The notes: a model not told the origin generated them from the sequence alone. A stretch of 50,833 nucleotides of DNA from Conidiobolus incongruus B7586 (GCA_000697335.1 JNEM01006006.1:1-50833); one strand, 5' to 3'; positions 1-11,395 are shown, counted from the stretch's first letter. Program-made: numbers and translations.

Positions 1-720
1 TAATATATTTTATACAGAAAATTTTATAATTAATTGAAAATTTAATTTTAAAATAATATAGATTATATAAAAGATAATATTAATTTTATATTTCTAAATT
101 TATAATATTATATTATTTGGTTATTATAACTTTGATAATTTATTAAATTATTTAATTAAATGTTAATTTAAAAAATATAAAAATTAAAAAGATTTATTAA
201 TATAATAATATTCTCTCTTTCTCTCTCACTATATATATATATTAATAATTTTAAATAATTAAAAACATCAACCAATTCATAAGCCATTAAATTTATTTTT
301 ATTAATTTATTTATATAATTATTTAATAAAGTAATATTCATATCATGATATGAAGTTTTTTATTCAAGATAATGTTGGATAATACAATATAGGAAAGTTA
401 TTTCCTATTTAATACTAACACGTATAAAAAACAAATAAAAAAATAAAATATTGAATAAGTTCTTTTTAATTTATATTATATAATAATTGTTCAATTAATT
501 ATAATTAATGTATATACACTATTTTAATTATTTAAGTAAATAATAATAATACTTTGCTTTTTAATATTTTATTATTTATTTTTAAAAATTTTTAATTAAT
601 AGTAATGAGTATGATTGGTAAATAATGCTCAAATTATTAGAATACAAATCAGTTAAAACTGATCAATTGTTATGTCATAATTAGTTCTAAAATAGATTAT
701 TCAAATCAAGTTATTTCGTT
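1..720. other. AT-rich intergenic DNA, no gene seen
   Basis: This stretch is dominated by A/T runs. It holds a pyrimidine tract followed by a short AT dinucleotide run near 211-242. No codon-like organisation or RNA gene is visible. It lies downstream of the CHS7-like gene, whose stop codon is at 721-723. Confidence 0.5.
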
Positions 721-1765
721 TCACGTCTTTTTCAATTCCCATTCGTTAAATTTAGAGCCACCTATTGAAAATTCTAAGTCTTCATAAGTTATTCCATCCC
801 AATATTTATACAACATCATTATAGAAAGTAAACTACAAATATTGTATAAGAAAAGACCATCTAAATAATGTTTTCCAACTTCACAAATTGAAGTAGATAA
901 TTTAAATAATCCAACATTTCCAAATATGAAAAATAACAACGAAATAATTAAGGCTCCAAGAGGCCATAAATTGTCCGCTAACTTGACAAGGTACAAAACT
1001 TGTGATGCTAGGAATATTAATATTAGTATTCCATTTACGAGGATGTGTAACGCCCAGACACCGACTGGATGATCTACTTTGAAAGGTCCAACATTTTTGA
1101 ATGTGGATAAACTAATGGAGAATGAGATAAGGAAAAATGCCAAGGAACTTAAACGAACAATCTAAGGATAGTATTAATATCATAAAATTACAATATATAA
1201 TTAAAAACATAAAAATTACCCAAAGAGAAAGAGCCGAACCTTCCCTGACTAAATCGAAATAAACGAAGCCGTTCAAAACGAGGCATACCGAAAAAGCAGT
1301 CATCATACCGAAATGGAAACTAACTAATATTTGATAAGCATTAGAATCAATTGGAATAATCCCAGTGACTAAGAATATTTCCAGGAAATTCATAGCGAAA
1401 TAAATATAGAATAGCGTTGCAAGTTCTTTCCGACCTATTTAAATATATGAAATTAGTTAAATGTTTCAATTGAGTTTTATATTGAATTTTACCTATTGCA
1501 GAATATTTACTCTTGATATTATATATCATTATCCCCAGCATTAGTATAGTAATGATATAGATAGGTATAGTAGCTAATAATTATTATTAATAAATATATT
1601 GATTATAATTTGTGTTAACTTACTTGCTTCTAATAGTGTCAAACTCCCAACTTCTAAAGTTCTAGTATAACAAATTTGACTAATTCCATAAGTTTCTTGA
1701 ACCAACGGACACACTAGTAAAGGTGCCTTTTCACAAATATCATGATAGTTACCGAATTGAACCAT
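721..1765 (-). CDS. CHS7: Chs7-like chitin synthase export chaperone (4 exons)
   Basis: Reconstructed exons on the minus strand are 1765-1624, 1573-1493, 1434-1220 and 1161-721, giving 292 residues with all splice phases matching. Introns are 50, 58 and 58 nt. The start is the ATG at 1765; a GTG just upstream is ignored. The protein starts MVQFGNYHDICEKAPLLVCP and carries CYTRTLEVG, SKYSAIGRKEL, GIIPIDSNAY, ALSLWIVRLSSLAFF, WPLGALI, ICEVGKHYLDGLF and YKYWDGITYEDLEFS. These are the signature blocks of the Chs7 family, multi-pass ER proteins (about seven membrane segments) that let chitin synthase leave the ER for the plasma membrane. Length fits the family, slightly short at the C-terminus, which ends soon after the EDLEFS block. 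It points to a chitin-walled fungus. Confidence in identity is high; exact exon ends rest on GT-AG and phase. Confidence 0.9.
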
Positions 1766-1766
1766 C

Positions 1767-1795
1767 ACAATATATATATATATATATATATATAA
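1767..1795. repeat. AT dinucleotide microsatellite
   Basis: An almost uninterrupted run of AT repeats lies directly upstream of the CHS7-like start codon, in the position of its 5' leader or core promoter. Similar shorter runs occur near 4170-4193. Confidence 0.8.
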
Positions 1796-1799
1796 TACA

Positions 1800-4170
1800 A
1801 TTAAATTGAATAGATTATATTAAATTATTGACTATATATATCCCCCAACTTTTTCAACTATTCCCAACAACAATGTATTTAAAGAATTGAAATTATTAAT
1901 TTTATATAGTTAAAAGATACGATCTATGGATATAATTTAAATGAGTGTCAAACCCAATATTAACAAACAAACTTTAGATAAGCCTTAATCCTTACAATAT
2001 GACACTAATCACCTATATATATGTTTATATACAACAAGCACTCATATACGTAAAAAACCAAGTTAAAAGTTTGAACGTTAATAGTTGAAACTTTTAAAAA
2101 TTAGAAAATCACAATTAATACTAAAGCAACCATATGTATATATATATATTAATAAATATACAGAATTTAAATAAAATTATAAAACTTAATTTAAAATGAA
2201 TTTAATTTGTAACAGTTACAAATTTTTATTTTTAATTTAATTTAAGTTTTAGTTTTTTTTCTATTTATTTTATATATATATATAAATATAAATAAATGTA
2301 TATAAAATAAGAAAAAAAAAATAATAAAAATTTTCCGATTAATAAGTTTAATTAATAAATTTTAATTGGTTAATTTTATAAAAATTTAAATTTAAATTTT
2401 ATTAACATAAAATAATATAATAAAAAAATTTTAAAAAATAATTTTTTATAATGAGAAATATATATATATACATGAAATAATTCTTATATTGATATTAATT
2501 AAGAATTAATTTTTTACTAATTATAATCATTTGGAATTCTTTTAACTACTGGTTTACAGATTTTAAATAGATAAATTAATATTAATTTAATATTTTTATA
2601 TGCCAAATAAAATCAACTCAATAATCATATTTTAATATGAGAAAGTTTTATTGAATAATTCAAATGCTATTATTACATAACTAAAAATGGTGGATTACGA
2701 TTCAAGCTAAAATTATTACTGATTGTTTGAACCTTGGACCAAATTGACAAAGCTTGAACAATTCAGTCATATTCGCTTATTCCAAGATTTATCAAGTGGA
2801 ATTTATAAAGTAGTAATATTAAGTTCAATATTATGGTAGTCCACTCATTAATTGTAATATATTCTCTTTTAAAACTTGAGTTTTAGTCAATCTTTGAACC
2901 GTTTTTATTTCATCGAATGGAATGGGTTTTAAAAATTGATTAAAATGGTGATACTATCGATTTTTGAAATTTGTGATGTATAAATAATTTGATACATATT
3001 ATTAAATCAACAATATGATACAATATCTAAGATTTCTTTTGTATTTTAATTAAATATGATACTTGAAATCTTAACAAATATCAAACTTGCGTAATAAGTA
3101 TAAATTTAATTATTTTGTGTGGACTGAATAAATTTATGTATTAATCTGATTGAGATAAAATTTGTAAAACTTTGATACAGTATTCAATAATTAGAATCTA
3201 TTTCGGTTATCAATTTAAATTCAGCAAAATACTTTTAGTAGAGCACGGATCTACCAATCAAATTGCTCTACAACTAAATTCAAACCAATCAAATTTACTC
3301 ATTATACAATTCAAATCAAAGTTTAAAATTTGATAAATTTTAATGGACAAACAGGTGATAGAATGAAATTTTTAATTTGTAGCCATATATATAAATCATT
3401 AACAAAGCTAGCACTTGAACAGCATTATCTTCACATAATCATAGTAATTTTGATATCAAATAATATATATTATACGAGGTGAAATTAAGATATCAAACTA
3501 ATTTGACAAAGTTTCAATCAAGAGTACTGATATTGACCGATATGTATTAATGTGAGGAAAGTTTTAAAAATTCAAATTTTTATTAAAATGAATTAAAATT
3601 ATTTTAGATAATAATTGAATAAACTTATATTAATATTTTAAAATATTAAATTAAATATTGAATATTCTTTATTTTTTCAAAATTTGATATATTAATCAGT
3701 TAAATGAATTCAATATTTTATAATATTTTTAAAAAAGGTTATTATTAATTATATTATTAGTTTATTAGTTTTAATTTATTAACTACTCTATATATTCAGG
3801 AATTGTTGTAACATATTTTTAAACAAAGCTTTTACAATTGAAATCGGAAATTAAGTTTTAAACTTAATAAAATAATTTAAATGGAATCAATTAATTGATA
3901 ATTGTGAAATTTTTAAATGATTATCTTAATAACTATTCATTATATTATTCCATATATTAGCAAATACATTGAAGTAAAATATGCATAATGCTCAATATTG
4001 AATATTAAAGCAAATTAGCTTTTTTGAACAAGAGATATTTGATATTTGGTATTTGATATTTGATATTTCAATATTTTATATTTAATTAATAAATTGTCGA
4101 TCTTTCAGACTGTAAATTTGTTTGAAACATTTTTAGTAATTTTTGATGATATATAATTTTAGTAATTTTA

Positions 4171-4204
<34 letters not shown>

Positions 4205-4780
4205 AATATTTTTATCAAAATAGATATTTCGATTAGATTTTTGCAATATCTATATTTGTAATACATTCATTTTATAATATAAATTTTTTATTTTTTCTAT
4301 TTATTTATTTGTTTCTAATTCAATACAAAGACTTATACAATCATGGGTCAATAAATCAAACTATAATGTTCAAAAATATTGGGAATTAAAAATAAACATG
4401 TATTATTGCTTGGTTATATAAGGATGATGAGTTTATAGAATTTTAATATTATATATTGAAGGTATGACTATAGAAATCAACTTATTCAATAATATAGTTA
4501 TCTTGAGTATAGTGTGTTCATACTATTATAATGAAATCCAGTTAATTTGATAATAAATGGATTATTGAACAATATATATAATATATCCTATTAGCTGGAG
4601 CTATATAATTTCTATCCATCAAGCATAAAATTTCTGAATAGTACTCAAGTGGTTGATAAAATTCATTTGAATTAAAGATGATATATAAGATGGGTTAAAT
4701 CCCATAATGGTAGACAAAAGTAATTTCTTTAATTTTGATATTATAAGTTAGTTGAATATTAATCAATTAGAGTCAGAGAT
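1800..4780. other. Gene-free AT-rich region
   Basis: No coding frame, tRNA or obvious structured RNA was found in roughly 3 kb. The interval 2660-3560 has more balanced composition than its surroundings and may hold decayed sequence, but I could not align it to anything in the window. A short tandem of a GATATTTG-like unit lies near 4036-4070, and an AT microsatellite near 4170-4193. Confidence 0.4.
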
Positions 4781-5087
4781 TAATATATTCTACAATAAGG
4801 TTTAATTCATATTATAATCATTGGATACAGTATATATTTTATCCTTGCTATTAACTTGATGAAATAATATCAAAGTCTTTCTGGGTTGGTTATAATAAGG
4901 AAAAATATAAATTTATTGATAAAACTGCATTTAGCATACTTATATGATTCAAGGCTAGAGTTTCAAACCAATGGCAAACGTTGAATTAAAAAACTAGTGA
5001 CATCGATATTCATATTGCAATTCCAAGTTATAGCTTAAATAATCAAATATTTGAAAAATAATTGATATTATTTATAAATATATTAAT
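4781..5087 (+). repeat. Dispersed repeat, copy A (inverted relative to 15.2 kb)
   Basis: Positions about 4811-5044 match the reverse complement of about 15258-15500 at roughly nine bases in ten by eye, without gaps. Similarity continues more loosely, with indels, to about 4781 on the left and 5087 on the right. The shared stretch includes GCATTTAGCATACTTATATG and GTTGAATTAAAAAACTAGTG. No open frame spans it, and I see no terminal inverted repeats or target-site duplication. It could be a piece of a transposable element or a segmental duplication. Family unknown. Confidence 0.75.
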
Positions 5088-5089
5088 TT

Positions 5090-5815
5090 TAAAATAACAA
5101 TATTAAATTTGAATATGCTGAGTTAATTTATTCTTAAAATTTCAAAACATTTGAAATATAAATATATTATATTTTAAATTCTGTATATATGGTGATATTA
5201 AAAATATGTATTTCAATTGAGTAACTATCTAATGGTAATATATTGTTAAACTGAGTAAATAAATTAATATAGGCTTAACAAAATAGAAATTATGTTATAA
5301 ATATTAATATTTTTTGCCATTGATAATTTTAATTATTAGTTTTGATTTTTTAATGAAAAAAAATAATTTTTTCTAATGAAACAGTTTATTATTATTAAAT
5401 TTTAAAAAATATAGATTTTTATTATATTAATAAAATTTAAATTTTATTATTCATATTAAGTTTCTTATAATTTATTAAATTGATATTTTAATTAAATAAA
5501 TTATAAAATAATTTATATTTATATAATTTTAATTCAAATTTCAATTATTTTAATTTCTTTGTAGGGATTGAATCAAATGCTTTATGAATTATCAATTATA
5601 AATACAAATAATTAGGAATAATAATGCTATATAAACTTCAAATTTTATAATAGAATTTATTTTATTTTATTCAAATTATAGAATTCTAATTAAATAATAA
5701 TAATTTTTAACAAAATTAATTCTAATTTACATAATTTTAATTTTTATTAACTAAAATATTTAATATAATCTATTATCCTATCTTTATTATACACTTGATA
5801 ATCAAAGTTAAAATT
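5090..5815. other. AT-rich spacer
   Basis: Very AT-rich DNA with no coding or RNA signal. It ends abruptly at the GC-rich island that starts near 5820. Confidence 0.5.
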
Positions 5816-5819
5816 AATT

Positions 5820-6300
5820 AACTCTCACGTGCCCAACAATTATGGTCAAGGTCAAAGTGGTCAGCTCACCAATTCAGGGGGTGGAAATCAAATCCAGGAC
5901 AAGCTTGAGGAGTCATGACGCATATATAACTAGCTGTTTAGCGAGCACGGTGCGCAAGGTTGGGAAATACGTCACCTCCCTGGGATCCACGAAGGTAAGT
6001 TGGCCTGGACTTATGGCGTTCAGTTTTGGTTAATAAAATTGATACATATTTAATCAAGTCTTAATAATTGTTTTTATTCGAATCTTGTATTTGAACAATA
6101 CCAGAAGAACCGACCCTCGGTCGGGTTGTTCAACAAATAGAAGTGTTTTTCCCCTTTTGTAATAACCCATGCTACTTCATCGACACCTATGGGTCTCATA
6201 GAGGGCATGGGATCCAAGCCGCCCCATCAGCTGGTTCTGGCGAGTGGTTCTTGCCAGTCTGGGGTGTTCTAACGGGTTGCCAAGTCGGCAATCCTGATAT
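5820..6300 (+). ncRNA. GC-rich structured element, candidate noncoding RNA (class unknown)
   Basis: A sharply bounded island of balanced composition in otherwise very AT-rich DNA. The longest frame (5842-6033) resembles no protein family I know. Perfect stem-loops are dense. CCGACC-CTC-GGTCGG lies near 6109-6123. A two-level hairpin near 6166-6212 has outer CCCATGC/GCATGGG and inner CTATG-GGTCT-CATAG. CTGGCGAG-TGGTT-CTTGCCAG near 6237-6257 is enclosed by CCCCA/TGGGG, and GGTTGCC-AAGTC-GGCAATCC lies near 6274-6293. GCCG near 6219 may also pair with CGGC near 6286. In the left half, TCCAGG (about 5894) can pair with CCTGGA (about 6004). An AT-rich strip (6030-6100) and T-runs near 6146-6158 divide the island, so it may be two RNAs. 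I do not see U1-U6 snRNA, SRP S-domain, RNase P P4, MRP or telomere-template signatures. Strand is assumed; stems alone do not decide it. Confidence 0.5.
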
Positions 6301-6817
6301 TATCTTTAATTAAAAATATCATAAATTTAAGTACTAAATATTAAGTAATAAAGAATTTTCTATTTTAGTTTTAAAATTCAACTATTCGGACCATTTTACC
6401 AAATTCTCTAAACAAAATTTAATTTTAGAGGTTCGTTATGAATCACCTCACCTTAATATTATATTAAATAATATTAAATTTTATGTAAAAGAAAAAATTA
6501 TATTAATATTAATAAATTTTAAAATTATAAAATATAAATTTTAAATTAAAATATTTATTAAAATATTTAAAAAAAATTATAAAAATTTATTATATTTTAT
6601 TTTATAAATTAAGTAAATTTATTAAAAAATATTTTTTAAATAAAATTATAAATTAAAATATAAAATAAACAAAAATAAATTTAAAACCTTATGATTCAGT
6701 TCAATTAATTATACAGTTACCTTATAAATAATCAGTGGGAATTTAAATGATGTTTAAATTCTGGTTAAGTTGTAACAATTATTTACTTGGTTAGTATTTA
6801 TTAGGTTGATATTGAAA
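6301..6817. other. AT-rich spacer with one isolated hairpin
   Basis: Mostly A/T runs. Near 6428-6450 a GAGGTTC...GAATCACCTC hairpin stands out and might be an outlying part of the structured island to the left. The remainder up to the G-gamma start shows nothing recognisable. Confidence 0.35.
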
Positions 6818-7129
6818 ATGAGCAGTAGTGGTATTACTTCGAATAATCAAGCTAAATTAGTTCAACTGGAGGAGAAGATTCAAACTTTGAAGAGACAGTT
6901 GAGTTTGGAAAGGATTCCAGTTTCAGAAGCTTCAATTTCGTAATCTATAATTTATTCAGTATTATTATTGTTTTTAATAATGTTTTTTAGGTTGATTAAT
7001 TATACAAAGAATACTAAAGATTATATTTTGGATTCATACAGAAAATCTGGTAGTAGTAGAGTGAAATCCAGGGATGCTGAAGTATCTGGAGGAAGTGGTG
7101 GAGGAGGGGGATGCTGTATAATCATCTAA
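6818..7129 (+). CDS. Heterotrimeric G-protein gamma subunit (2 exons)
   Basis: Exons 6818-6939 and 6991-7129, separated by a 51-nt GT-AG intron, encode 86 residues. Residues about 14-32 form a coiled-coil (LVQLEEKIQTLKRQLSLE). They are followed by RIPVSEASISSLINYTKN, closely matching the fungal G-gamma consensus (IPVSEAS.SLI.YT). A Ser/Gly-rich linker leads to the C-terminal CCIII. The last four residues, CIII, form a CaaX box for prenylation, and the preceding Cys is the position normally palmitoylated. Gamma subunits bind G-beta and tether the dimer to the plasma membrane in pheromone or nutrient signalling. It converges with the KDEL protein gene, 145 bp between stops. Too short for ordinary gene finders because the intron splits it. 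Confidence 0.9.
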
Positions 7130-7274
7130 TCGAACAACTATTTAATATTATTTGAAGGTGTAATCGGCGTCAATGTAACACTCAATACTCCTGAATTAAA
7201 CAGTATATATATTGTATATCTAAATTAAACTAAAGAAAAAAAATAAAAAATGCTTCCTATTAATTTATTAAGTA

Positions 7275-7793
7275 TTATAATTCGTCCTTATTGTTGTAGT
7301 AGTGCTTCTTGAGCATTTGAATAATATCTGGATACTTGTCAATTTCTTTGAATAACCCGTCTACGCGTTCATCTCCAACTTTCGACTTGATCAATCGTAT
7401 TAACAATTTCATCTGGGCGCGCAGCATGGGGTTAAAGTCTGGGGAGTCAGGATCTAGCGTTGAGGGTTTAATATCTCTGACAAAGCTTAGTACTGGCGCC
7501 ATAGCGTCAGGTAAATCTTCAGAATCTAGTGCTTCTACAAGCTTTGTCATCATTTCTTTGTAGGGACCGTCCGGCTGTGATTCGATATTATTTACAATAC
7601 CCTGTACGTTGGACAGTACAAAATTAAGTCCCTTGCCGAGATATTTGAGCATGATATTCTCGACATGGTGATATGACTCTGGAATCGATTTCTTCTTTGG
7701 AGTTACCTTATGCGTTGATGGTTTTCTTGCATAAGACTGGTCAGCTATCAGCACTGAAATAAAGAATAAGCAACTGAATACACATAGTTTCAT
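7275..7793 (-). CDS. Small ER-luminal protein with signal peptide and KDEL tail, unknown function
   Basis: Intronless frame of 172 residues. The N-terminus MKLCVFSCLFFISVLIADQS is a classic signal peptide, with likely cleavage after about residue 22 (SYA). A basic linker (KPSTHKVTPKKK) follows, then a mostly helical region of about 130 residues without cysteines in the mature part, and the very C-terminus is KDEL followed by TAA. KDEL is the canonical ER-retrieval signal read by Erd2-type receptors, so the protein is predicted to reside in the ER lumen. I recognise no family: it lacks thioredoxin, J, Hsp70 and lectin motifs. A soluble helical ER factor or co-chaperone is possible, but that is inference. 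Codon use is less AT-biased than the surroundings, consistent with a real gene. Confidence 0.8.
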   Translation of the reverse strand: MKLCVFSCLFFISVLIADQSYARKPSTHKVTPKKKSIPESYHHVENIMLKYLGKGLNFVLSNVQGIVNNIESQPDGPYKEMMTKLVEALDSEDLPDAMAPVLSFVRDIKPSTLDPDSPDFNPMLRAQMKLLIRLIKSKVGDERVDGLFKEIDKYPDIIQMLKKHYYNNKDEL

Positions 7794-10092
7794 CTTGATA
7801 TATTCTATTATTCTTTATAATAAAATCTTATTAATCTCTTAAATAGTAAATATCTTTAATAATATTATAATAATTATTTGTAATTAATTTTTTAATCAAA
7901 AAATATTTAATTAATTTTATCAAAAACGTGAATTAAAGAGCAGTGACTTTAAGGGACAAGAAGGGTATTTAAACACCATTTAATAATCTGAACCACGAAT
8001 GGTAATGTTCAAACTTAGATCTGAAACACCAATCAAATTTTCCAATGTTTGATTTGGGTAATTTAATTCTTATCTATTTTGTAAAGAATCTTGATTTTAT
8101 GCATTACTTGATTCATTCGATCTTGTAATGTCAGCTTTATATTTTTTCACAGATTATGATTGAGATTAATTAAACTAATACTTTGGTTAAGTGAAGTAGA
8201 TATATGATTTTATACTTGATATTTTGTATGTTGAAATATTGAAATTTGCGTAAGTAACAATATTTAAAAGAACTATCAATTTCAAATCTTTGATATTAAT
8301 TAGATATAAAATACTGATCAAATAAAATATCACAACTTTAGTAACAGTATAAGTTATATTATATTACAATTTATCATTAACTCAGATATAGTTTCAAAAG
8401 TTTAAAATAAAATGGAAACTAAGATTTAAATAAATACAATTTGATAATAAAATAATATTTTGCTAATTATATATTTTATTCATTAATTTAATAGTAATAA
8501 ATTTAATTTTAAAATTTAGATATAATATTATTTAATTTCAAAATATTTCAAAAAAAAATATATTAAAAACTAATTTAATATTAAAAAAATAATTAAAATT
8601 ATAAATAAAGGTGTTAAATTTTGAATATTTAGAATGTAATACAATTGAAAATATTGATATTAAAATCTTTATCATAAATCAATTTTAAGCAATTTTAATT
8701 ATTGTTAAATATAACATAAATCAAAGATAAATTTATTTATATTTCTTAGATTATCTGATTAAAGATTAAATTGATATATGTAATTACAAATCGGCTATTA
8801 AATTAGTATAAAGTTTGATACTGTTGATAATATTAAACCATTTCGATCATAATAAAAATTATATATTTTTTATATTATGTAATTAATATATTATATTTAT
8901 CCAATTTAAAATTAAAAATCAAGATCAAATAATTTGAGTAATCAAAATCCCATAATTTATTTCGATAATAAAATTTATTAAATTTTGATGAATTACCAAG
9001 TCTCAATAATGCAAATAGCAAAATATTCTAAGTTCTGATAAATAGATATATCAATGAAGGAAATGAAACACTATACTAATTTTCAACTTATTAGTTAAAT
9101 CAATACATCTTCCAATGGTCAATCGCTACTTTCAAAAGTCTCGAAATTAGGGAGTGAAATTAATCTTAACCTCAACCTCAGTAATATCTCAACATTTTGA
9201 TGAAATAACTAAATTGTGAAAATGTAGATATAACAAACGAATGTAAAATGAAGTAAGCAGTTACAAGTATGGATTTTCTCCGAACAAGCTGATGGGTGAG
9301 AATTTGAAAACGCTTTGGATGAGGGACAAGACACTGCCATATTTCATTAATTTGAAATTTTTGAAATACATGCAAGCATCAGAAATTAACTATAATTTAT
9401 ATTTATTGTACTTATTTGTGTATTAATAGCAAATTGTGATATTTTTCAATTTCTCATTGGATGAAAGTTATAACACTAATTTTTTACTTTGAATTTTGCA
9501 AGTGATTGAATGGTTTTAAAGAAATTTGATTCATAATATATGGGAATGAATCTAATCGAATTTAGTAATTGAAACGATAAGCTCCTACGGCATCTGATTG
9601 AACTATTGGTGATAAAATGTTAAATGCCAAAATATCATCTATTATAATAATAATAATAATTATAGTGTTAGTTTCGACTAAATGACTTACCCATTTCCAC
9701 ATACTAAATTCAAAGTAAAATCCTAAGTAATCACGAAAATGATAGAGATAGCCATATTAGACAAATTATAATCTTTGAATTGCAGTAATTATTATGCATT
9801 ATAACTATGATAATATGGCTAATACAAAATCCTTTGGAAATTTAGAAGATTCTAAACCCAATTGGAATGGTTTGAATTTGATAGAATTGGAACATGTTAG
9901 AATTTAGAAGAATTCGAAAGGTAATTATAATCAATATTAGATTATTGAATTATCAGTTAAATATGATTTCAATATTATTTAAATCATTGGAAAGAATTGT
10001 ATACAATATTTAAATTGGAATTAATCTTGGGTTAAATCAATTGCTTCCTAAATTTTAAAAAAAGTTCAGTTTATAATCATATTTAAATAATT
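7794..10092. other. Gene-free AT-rich region
   Basis: No supported gene. A 65-codon frame at 9178-9375 (minus) has no recognisable motif and no flanking exon signals. Composition is more mixed between about 9060 and 9800, with a short TAA/TAATAA tract near 9641-9660, but neither strand gives a continuing coding pattern. Confidence 0.4.
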
Positions 10093-11395
10093 TTAATGCT
10101 TTACAGGTTGTTTAAGTTCTTCAGTTGTCAACTCGATTGTTTTCTAAAATATAGGATTAATAAATCTAATAATAATCAAATTTTAATTCTTTTACCTTTT
10201 CAACCTTATAATTAACATAAAAGTCCCACTCTTTGACGTGACCTAAATTCCCTTTAATAGTAAATACGTGATTCTCACTCAAGGGGATCCAATGCTCAAT
10301 ATATTTAGCATCTTTGGGTTTAGCTGTATCTCGATTGTAAAATAATGTGATATGGTGTTCGTAATTCAATCCTGCCAATTCAGGTATCGTAATAACTTTA
10401 AACGCGTATAATTGATCATCATAAGAACCCCAGTGAGTAACAATGACCTCCACATCGGTACCCAAGGGATACTGATACTGAAATCTCCCGCCATTTCCAA
10501 GACCCAAGGTGATATGATTCGCGGAAATAGTCCACCCTTTAACAATTGGAATATGACTCAACTGTTCAAATTTCTGTAATAAATAGTAATGTGTATCACT
10601 ATCGAATAACACTCCATAAAATTTATAATTGGGCCTGAGTTCCAAGGATTCGATTTCGCCCATCTTTCTAGCTTGTTTTCCAAGTTGTAGAGGTTTGGGA
10701 TCTTTGTTGAAGTTTTGGATCATAGCTTGAACTAGATTAAATTCGTAGTTTGAATCGAAATATTGAATAGTTTCTTGGACGTGGTAACAGCATCCATCTA
10801 ACAATTTACCACTACTAATATATGACTGTAAACTTTGATTGAATTTTTGTACGTGGTGATATCTATCGTCCCACATGAATACGTACTGAATACTCGGTAT
10901 ATTAGTTAAGAGTGCATTAATAACAGTATTTTTAAATTCTAAAGTAGTCATCTTGCTATTAGCCTTAATCAAACTGGGAATATTCTCCTTAAGGAATACC
11001 AAATCGAATTTAATGTGATTATTAAAACTCAATAAAGTTTCAATACTTTCTAAAAATAACGAATGAGAACGTCCTGTCAATAATATATTTAAATTACTGG
11101 GATCTTGAGATAATTCTATCAATTTACGGACTAAATTGGGATTGTAATAGGTGTGAATATTGTGCTTGAAATAGTTGGGATCCAAAGTCCCTTGGGTTTG
11201 AAACCAGCCTAATTCTTCACTGATTAGCAACCCTTTCAACCTGGGTGACCATAGTTTGGGATTGGGCTCGGGACTAAAGAATAATGTATTATCAAAGTCA
11301 AATATATTGAGAGTTTTATAAATGTCAGGATGAGCTAAATTTGAGCAGAATTTTTGGATTTTAGTTAAGTAGTGATAGCTCGGTGTTGTTGTCAT
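10093..11395 (-). CDS. HAD phosphatase-like plus 2H-like protein ('Swiss army knife' RNA-repair family)
   Basis: Exon 1 is 11395-10196 (400 codons). A 52-nt intron follows, and exon 2 (10143-10093) adds KTIELTTEELKQPVKH, giving 416 residues. If the intron were retained, translation would end after seven other residues. The N-terminal half is a HAD domain: motif I DFDNT (residues 33-37), motif II-like LLTGRS (105-110) and motif IV-like WDDR (175-178). The C-terminal half has two HITL motifs (294-297 and 348-351) spaced like the paired H-x-T/S motifs of 2H phosphoesterases. This pairing fits the fungal proteins annotated as HAD domain of Swiss Army Knife RNA repair-like proteins, presumed to process RNA or nucleotide ends. 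Substrate unknown. The HAD assignment is strong; the 2H reading is my inference. Confidence 0.8.

Noticed and set aside
5985-6010. U1 snRNA on the minus strand, because of an ACTTACCT-like string.
   Set aside because: The strictly conserved ATACTTACCTG 5' end, loop I context and Sm site are absent. The string is just the complement of AGGTAAGT.
5842-6033. A 63-codon frame in the GC-rich island as a protein gene.
   Set aside because: It has no family resemblance and no exon context, and dense hairpins fit an RNA better.
9178-9375. A 65-codon minus-strand frame.
   Set aside because: AT-drift composition, no motif, and no splice-compatible neighbours.
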